NCBI GenBank assembly: GCA_951801245.1
Contig: CATOMC010000017.1
Location: 1 to 45,036 of the forward strand
Source of the DNA: an uncultured Lachnospiraceae bacterium
GTDB taxonomy: Bacteria > Bacillota_A > Clostridia > Lachnospirales > Lachnospiraceae
Length of the DNA: 45,036 nt
Direction: 5' to 3'
A model generated the notes under the pieces. That model ran no database searches. It had not been told where the DNA came from and was given only the letters and a program-made list of their open reading frames with translations. The translations under genes and the position numbers were made by a program. Numbering within the stretch: the first letter of the stretch is position 1; each line of letters starts with the position of its first letter. Shown piece after piece: positions 40,908-45,036 of this stretch.

Positions 40908-40975
40908 TAGGACTAAATCAGCTTTTGCATCGGACAAGCGCCGTATCTGCATAGCTGGTTTAGTCCTATTTATTT
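40908..40975 (+). terminator. Terminator-like hairpin before the DUF5348-parA operon
   Basis: TAGGACTAAATCAGC (40908-40922) pairs with GCTGGTTTAGTCCTA (40954-40968), 15 bp with one G-T, followed by TTTATTTT. The same 40908 arm can pair instead with an upstream copy, GCTGATTTAGTCCTA, at 40710-40724. The region 40682-41011 has no gene; it holds these repeats and a CACCAA/TTGGTG hairpin near 40841-40856. Confidence 0.7.
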
Positions 40976-41011
40976 TAACAGAGATAAACGCCTATGAGAA
41001 GGAGAAAATTT

Positions 41012-41458
41012 ATGGCAGATTTAAACCTATTATTGAAGGAAGCCCAAAACCTGAATTTGAGCATCAGGGGCATATTAAAACTTTCCACTTATGAAGATTA
41101 TGATGATCTGAGTGGATTACATATCAACTATGAGGACGGGCAGCAGCTTTTCCTCCAGTCAGAACTCCGGGAGGTCATGGGGAAACTTTCGGATGTGGAG
41201 CGGAGGATTGCATACCTCTCACGTCCGGTTAAGGAAACGAGCCGTCTGCACAAGAACGGAAGCGGAAGATATGAGACAAAGAGCGGGCATTATTATACCA
41301 GTGGAAGCGGTATTGAGGTACTGATAAAAGATGATTACCGGGAAGTGCCCTATTGGGTGTGGACGAGCGTGGAGCATGACGGCAGGGACTACTATCTGGT
41401 GGGACATAAAGACATACGGATGGATGGTTTGACTGTCCGGGTGAGAGAGGCGGTGTGA
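41012..41458 (+). CDS. DUF5348 domain protein
   Basis: A 148-aa protein of mobile elements. The N-terminal half (1-75) is helical, beginning 'ADLNLLLKEAQNLNLSIRGI'; the C-terminal half is a beta-rich DUF5348 domain ('HKNGSGRYETKSGHYYTSGS', 'GIEVLIKDDYREVPYWVWTS', 'VEHDGRDYYLVGHKDI'). Function unknown; it is common just before ParA and ParB in Clostridial conjugative elements. The start is the ATG at 41012, seven bases after AAGGAG; the ATG at 40994 lies ahead of that site. Its stop is two bases before the ATG of parA. Expression must pass the hairpin at 40908-40975. Confidence 0.85.
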   Translation: MADLNLLLKEAQNLNLSIRGILKLSTYEDYDDLSGLHINYEDGQQLFLQSELREVMGKLSDVERRIAYLSRPVKETSRLHKNGSGRYETKSGHYYTSGSGIEVLIKDDYREVPYWVWTSVEHDGRDYYLVGHKDIRMDGLTVRVREAV

Positions 41459-41460
41459 GT

Positions 41461-42243
41461 ATGGGTGCGACAATCTATTGCTTATGTAATCAAAAAGGAG
41501 GCTGCGCAAAAACAGTGAGTTCCATCAGTATCGGGATCGGCCTTGCCCGTGAGGGCAGGCGTGTCCTTCTGGTGGACGTAGACAGTCAAGGGTCAATGAC
41601 TGCCAGCCTGGGATACCAGCAGCCCGACCAGATGGAAACCACGCTCTCGACTATTCTGAGCGGGATAATCATGGACGAGCCGCTTCCACCCGGAAGCGGG
41701 ATTCTCCACCATGAGGAGGGTGTTGACCTGCTCCCGGCGAACATAGAATTGTCCGGCATGGAGGTTACTCTGGTCAATACCATGAGCCGGGAGACGATCC
41801 TGCGGCAGTATCTGAATACCATGCGTGAGGAATATGATGCGATTATTCTGGATTGTATGCCCTCACTTGGTATGCTGACCATCAATGCGCTTGCGGCGGC
41901 AGATCAGGTCATAATCCCGGTGCAGGCGCAGTACCTGTCGATAAAAGGGTTGGAGCAGCTTATCCGCACGATTGCAAAGGTAAAACGGCAGATCAACACA
42001 CACCTTTCCATAGCAGGGATATTGATAACAATGGCGGATATGCGGACAAATTATGCAAAGGATATTGTGGAACTTCTGCACATGAATTATGATGGGAAAC
42101 TGCGGATTTTTGAGAACATTATCCCCCTTTCTGTGAGGGCGGCGGAAACAAGTGCGGCAGGAAAGAGCATCTATCTCCATGACCCTTCCGGTAAAGTGGC
42201 AGCCGCTTATGCCGCACTGACGAAAGAGGTGATAAGGGGATGA
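41461..42243 (+). CDS. parA: ParA-family partition ATPase
   Basis: A 260-aa Soj/ParA ATPase that segregates or positions element DNA. The deviant Walker A is 'CNQKGGCAKTVSSISIG' (Lys12 and Lys17), A' is 'LLVDVDSQGSMTASLG', and Walker B is 'YDAIILDCMPSLGMLTINAL'. A short N-terminus without HTH makes it the Ib/chromosomal-like type. The start taken is ATG at 41461; the GTG two codons earlier overlaps the DUF5348 stop and is possible. It overlaps parB by four bases (ATGA). A Cys replaces the common small residue after KGG. Confidence 0.94.
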   Translation: MGATIYCLCNQKGGCAKTVSSISIGIGLAREGRRVLLVDVDSQGSMTASLGYQQPDQMETTLSTILSGIIMDEPLPPGSGILHHEEGVDLLPANIELSGMEVTLVNTMSRETILRQYLNTMREEYDAIILDCMPSLGMLTINALAAADQVIIPVQAQYLSIKGLEQLIRTIAKVKRQINTHLSIAGILITMADMRTNYAKDIVELLHMNYDGKLRIFENIIPLSVRAAETSAAGKSIYLHDPSGKVAAAYAALTKEVIRG

Positions 42244-43154
42244 AAAGCGTTGCAAAGAATATCCAGATGACTACCTATGAGGATTTGCTCTCAGGAAGCA
42301 AGCCTCCGGGGGCGGGAGGAGACGGGAACGTGCAGGAAATCCCGTTGACAGAATTGTTCCCCTTTAAAGACCATCCGTTTAAGGTACTGGACGACGAGAC
42401 CATGCAGGACACGGTAGAGAGTGTAAAGGCACATGGCGTCCTTGTCCCCGGCATAGCGCGGCCCCGTGTGGAGGGCGGCTATGAACTGATCGCCGGGCAC
42501 AGGCGTAAGAGGGCTTCGGAACTGGCAGGGAAAACAACCATGCCGGTAATCGTGCGAAAGTTGGATGATGATGAAGCAACGCTGTTCATGGTAGACAGCA
42601 ACATCCAGCGCGAAAACCTTCTGCCCAGCGAAAAGGCATGGGCATATAAGATGAAGCTGGACGCGCTGAAGCATCAGGGTGTAAAGGACACTTCTCGACA
42701 ACTTGGCGAGAAGTACAGCGTGGATGCGCTGAGTGAAAATTCCAATGACAGCGCCCGGAACATCCACCGTTTTATCCGCCTGACGGAACTTCTCCCTGTC
42801 CTGCTCCAGATGGTGGACGATAAGAAGCTGCCCTTTAACCCTGCGGTGGAACTGTCCTATCTGGCAGGAGAGCAGCAGGAGGAACTTGTAGAGGTTATGG
42901 AGGGATTGCAGGCCGTACCATCACTGGAGCAGGCGAAACGCCTGAAAAAGTACAGCCAGGAGGGGAAACTGGACAGGAATACTGTCCTTGACAACGAGGA
43001 AAAAGGGCGCGGCACAGAACCGCCACGGGAGACGGAAGAAGATGCGGAGCGGGGAAATGAAAAACCCTCCATCCTGAAAACTTTGAAAGAATATGAACGG
43101 CCTGCGCCGGCTAACTTTGGAGCGGAACGCGGGCAGGAAAGGGAGGCGATCTGA
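42240..43154 (+). CDS. parB: ParB/Spo0J-like partition protein
   Basis: A 304-aa protein with the ParB/Srx domain (about 30-120: 'IPLTELFPFKDHPFKVLDDE', 'GVLVPGIARPRVEGGYELIA', 'GHRRKRASELAG', 'DSNIQRENLLPSEKAWAYKM'), in which GHRR is the CTP/arginine patch, and a central HTH ('DTSRQLGEKYSVDALSENSN'). The C-terminal 50 residues are charged and disordered ('EEKGRGTEPPRETEEDAERG'). It binds a parS-like site, perhaps the palindrome at 40747. It is translationally coupled to parA in front and to mobC behind (one-base overlap). Confidence 0.92.
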   Translation: MKSVAKNIQMTTYEDLLSGSKPPGAGGDGNVQEIPLTELFPFKDHPFKVLDDETMQDTVESVKAHGVLVPGIARPRVEGGYELIAGHRRKRASELAGKTTMPVIVRKLDDDEATLFMVDSNIQRENLLPSEKAWAYKMKLDALKHQGVKDTSRQLGEKYSVDALSENSNDSARNIHRFIRLTELLPVLLQMVDDKKLPFNPAVELSYLAGEQQEELVEVMEGLQAVPSLEQAKRLKKYSQEGKLDRNTVLDNEEKGRGTEPPRETEEDAERGNEKPSILKTLKEYERPAPANFGAERGQEREAI

Positions 43155-44065
43155 TGCGGAAAACGGAAGGGCGTACCATCGGGCTTTATTTTAAGGTAAG
43201 CCCGGAGGAAATGGCCCTGATCGAGAAAAAGATGGAGCAGGCAGGCACGAGGAATAAGCGTGCGTACCTGCGGAAGATGGCGGTGGACGGCTATATCGTC
43301 CACCTGGATATGGAGAGCGTGAAGGAACTGACAAAACTTCTCCGCTCCCTGTCCGCAAATACAAACCAGATAGCCCGCCGCTGTAATGAGACGCGCAACC
43401 TTTATGCTGAGGATGTGGAGGATCTGCGCAAAGGGTACGCAGCGGCACAGGCAGGGCTTCTTTCCCTGATACGGAAATTTGCGTTAAGTGTTTTACAATA
43501 TTGCTATGGCGATATATATGCTGGATTTGATGTGCATGATGCGCCGGATATCAGTGATGAGAATAGATTGATCGGAATAGAGGTTACAGAAGCGGTTACA
43601 AAGGAAGAAGCACAGATAGAGGGCGTATTTGTAAAATATCGTTTGGAAAGTAGTTTAGAAGAGAAAGAGCGTAGAAAACAGATAATTGAAAATAATGGTG
43701 CAAAGGTTGATGAGCTGGGTTTAACATATCCAGTGAAAAATAGTGATAGTGAAAAATTGATTTTTCAGGATGCCGTAAGAAAGAAAATGGAAAAGTTAGC
43801 ATCGTATAGGCGGCAGGGTTTTGAGAAAGTAGGATTATTTGTTTTTTATGATGAACCACCAATACCTGTACGCCTTGAAGAATTAAAAAACTACTTTGAT
43901 GAGGTCTTAAATGAGTATAGAGATAAATATGATGTTATTTATTTTGGATATTCCGGTGGCTTAATAGAGTATAATATTTTGCTAAATAGTATTCAGGCAC
44001 GACGTATTGAGAGAAATGACTATAACAGACTGCGATATGAAGCAAGGTTAAAAGTAGAAGCATGA
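43154..44065 (+). CDS. Chimeric gene: MobC-like relaxosome protein joined to an unrelated domain
   Basis: A 303-aa frame of two parts. Residues 1-112 are a MobC-like protein: 'TIGLYFKVSPEEMALIEKKM', 'TRNKRAYLRKMAVDGYIVHL' (ribbon-helix-helix-like), 'LLRSLSANTNQIARRCNETR', the signature of relaxase accessory proteins that open the origin of transfer. At about 43488, where MobC proteins usually stop, base composition turns from GC-rich to AT-rich and 190 residues of another protein follow: 'GFDVHDAPDISDENRLIGIE', 'VTEAVTKEEAQIEGVFVKYR', 'GLFVFYDEPPIPVRLEELKN'. The D-x-n-GIEVTE pattern is like a PD-(D/E)XK nuclease core, but I cannot name the family. A deletion or insertion apparently joined the genes in frame. 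Followed by a terminator. Confidence 0.8.
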   Translation: MRKTEGRTIGLYFKVSPEEMALIEKKMEQAGTRNKRAYLRKMAVDGYIVHLDMESVKELTKLLRSLSANTNQIARRCNETRNLYAEDVEDLRKGYAAAQAGLLSLIRKFALSVLQYCYGDIYAGFDVHDAPDISDENRLIGIEVTEAVTKEEAQIEGVFVKYRLESSLEEKERRKQIIENNGAKVDELGLTYPVKNSDSEKLIFQDAVRKKMEKLASYRRQGFEKVGLFVFYDEPPIPVRLEELKNYFDEVLNEYRDKYDVIYFGYSGGLIEYNILLNSIQARRIERNDYNRLRYEARLKVEA

Positions 44066-44081
44066 TTAGCAAAACAAATAA

Positions 44082-44120
44082 GGTCGGGGAAGGTTATCAA
44101 GTGCCTTCCTCGGTCTTTTA
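44082..44120 (+). terminator. Rho-independent terminator after the MobC chimera
   Basis: GGTCGGGGAAGG pairs with CCTTCCTCGGTC (12 bp with three G-T pairs) and ends in TTTTAT. It ends the DUF5348-parA-parB-mobC operon. Confidence 0.85.
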
Positions 44121-44267
44121 TCTGTCTTTCGGGGAAAAAATCTGTACGTCGGGAATTACAGTTTTTCATATACCGCCAGACCATGTATAATATAAACGGG
44201 TACAGTAACTATACCGCAGTATCAATTCCCAAACAAAGCACCAAAAGGTGGAAATCAATTATACTTT

Positions 44268-44297
44268 TTGAGATTTGTGCGATAAGATGGATACAAT
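44268..44297 (+). promoter_or_regulatory. Promoter of the lipoprotein gene
   Basis: TTGAGA (44268-44273), an 18-base spacer and TACAAT (44292-44297), 27 bases before the ATG at 44324. A second -10-like TATAAT lies at 44186-44191 without a clear -35 box. Confidence 0.6.
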
Positions 44298-44323
44298 GCG
44301 TACAGAGGGAGGCAGCAACTCAC

Positions 44324-44917
44324 ATGAAAAAATGTACAGCAATCATTTTGGCAGTAGTTTTGGCACTCACAGCGGTTGGATGCAGTCAAAACGGGGAGCT
44401 GGGGGAACAACTTCATAGTGCCAGTTTATTGACACTTGGAGAACTTACTGAAATAGGGGATAGAGAGAAAATTGGCAATCAAATTCCGGAATGGGTATCT
44501 GAGGCTGATTGGAATAAATCTTTCTATGTTGTATCTTCATCAGATATAGAGCGGTTTGATGCTTATGCACAAGAAAACTTTCCAAACTATTGTGACGGGG
44601 ACTGGACACAGGAGCAGAGTGATTCTGTTTATCTGGGACAGGGTATCGAAATGTTTGCCCTCGACGACGAAACACCAATCAATAGGATTATATACTATCC
44701 CGTTATTTTAAACGGTGTCATTGTGGATGGGTATCAGGTGTGTGAGTTAGAGAATCAGGAAATTACTATGCAGGGTTCGCCTTATTTAGTCAATGAATTA
44801 AATGTAATGATAGATTTGACAAGTGAAGAAACACCATTGATATTGGGATTCAATAATAACAACACGATAGGAATTATTGGAGATACCTATTATGTTTTAG
44901 ACATAGACCATATGTAG
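44324..44917 (+). CDS. Putative lipoprotein of unknown family
   Basis: A 197-aa exported protein. The N-terminus is a type II signal peptide: MKK, a hydrophobic run 'AIILAVVLALT' and the lipobox L-T-A-V-G-C at residue 20, so the mature protein is lipid-anchored. The rest is mixed alpha/beta with acidic patches ('IPEWVSEADWNKSFYVVSSS', 'SPYLVNELNVMIDLTSEETP') and no family I recognise. The ATG at 44324 follows GGGAGG at a long spacing; an open frame upstream has no support. It has its own promoter and lies between two terminators, so it looks like an independent cargo gene of the element. Surface-exclusion or entry-blocking lipoproteins occur in such places, but nothing here proves that. Confidence 0.75.
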   Translation: MKKCTAIILAVVLALTAVGCSQNGELGEQLHSASLLTLGELTEIGDREKIGNQIPEWVSEADWNKSFYVVSSSDIERFDAYAQENFPNYCDGDWTQEQSDSVYLGQGIEMFALDDETPINRIIYYPVILNGVIVDGYQVCELENQEITMQGSPYLVNELNVMIDLTSEETPLILGFNNNNTIGIIGDTYYVLDIDHM

Positions 44918-44920
44918 GTA

Positions 44921-44982
44921 ATTGCGAAACAAGTTCGCAATCTTGATTCCAGCAGGGAAAAAATCCGGTCATGCCGGATTTT
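44921..44982 (+). terminator. Double hairpin terminator after the lipoprotein
   Basis: ATTGCGAA/TTCGCAAT (44921-44928 with 44934-44941) is followed by AAAATCCGG/CCGGATTTT (44960-44968 with 44974-44982), both perfect stems. The second has T's at its end and A's before it, so it can work in either direction. Confidence 0.75.
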
Positions 44983-44994
44983 CAGGAGGTGGAT

Positions 44995-45036
44995 GTGGGT
45001 AACCGGATTTTAAGACATGAAAACAAAGCAGATAGA
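44995..45036 (+). CDS. Start of a further gene of the element (partial)
   Basis: AGGAGGT at 44984-44990 is followed by a GTG at 44995 that opens a frame to the window end, reading VGNRILRHENKADR. The ribosome site is consensus and the frame has no stop. An alternative ATG at 45017 lies too far from the site. Too short to identify; its place after mobC suggests another transfer or cargo gene. Confidence 0.4.
   Translation, partial: MGNRILRHENKADR

Overview
The window looks like a chromosome segment of a low-to-mid GC Firmicute of the class Clostridia, most probably a Lachnospiraceae-type gut anaerobe. The reasons are the cluster rho - rpmE - DUF1385 - prmC - prfA, a CIRCE-controlled clpB, a class of small families common in that group (DUF4250, DUF4364, DUF975, DUF5722, DUF5348, TIGR04076), strong AGGAGG-type ribosome binding sites, an FMN riboswitch with a Gram-positive intrinsic terminator, and no outer-membrane genes. 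No species can be named from the sequence alone.

Layout. (1) 1-5700 is mobile or mobile-derived DNA: a truncated IS transposase, an FMN-riboswitch-controlled riboflavin transporter (ribU), then the regulatory and recombination end of a Tn916-like integrative element (XRE regulator, leader peptide with hairpins, sigma factor, broken HTH gene, two twin 53-aa genes, zinc-ribbon genes, excisionase, integrase). The element ends just upstream of the clpB promoter. (2) 5700-23450 is host chromosome: clpB, a FAD/Rieske oxidoreductase, an S66 carboxypeptidase, DUF4250 plus a ferredoxin-ASKHA protein, a DUF975 membrane protein followed by a 14-bp tandem repeat, a two-component system, a polysaccharide deacetylase, a large membrane-anchored DUF5722 protein, and on the minus strand DUF4364, a radical SAM protein and malic enzyme, then fossils of a LacI regulator and a ROK kinase. 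(3) 23450-40660 is core housekeeping: transcription termination and translation release genes, a hemerythrin-REC fusion, an S1-domain protein, DNA repair genes (tag, nth), hydrolases, an M18 aminopeptidase, an AraC regulator and an S8 protease. (4) From about 40660 to the end is the left end of a second mobile element: an inverted-repeat and palindrome-rich leader, DUF5348, ParA, ParB, a MobC-like relaxosome protein fused to an unrelated C-terminal domain, a lipoprotein and the start of another gene.

How genes work together. The rho-prfA cluster couples transcription termination with release-factor methylation (PrmC modifies the GGQ glutamine of PrfA). ClpB is placed under HrcA/CIRCE heat-shock control. 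The riboswitch closes ribU expression when FMN is plentiful. Xis and Int excise and integrate the first element, ParA/ParB/MobC maintain and mobilise the second. The most unusual items are the MobC chimera, the three-copy repeat that can form mutually exclusive hairpins before the ParA operon, the hemerythrin - CheX-like - REC fusion, the stand-alone zinc-ribbon/FtsK-gamma-like protein beside xis-int, and the DUF5722 protein with an expanding acidic repeat. No rRNA, tRNA or CRISPR array was seen.
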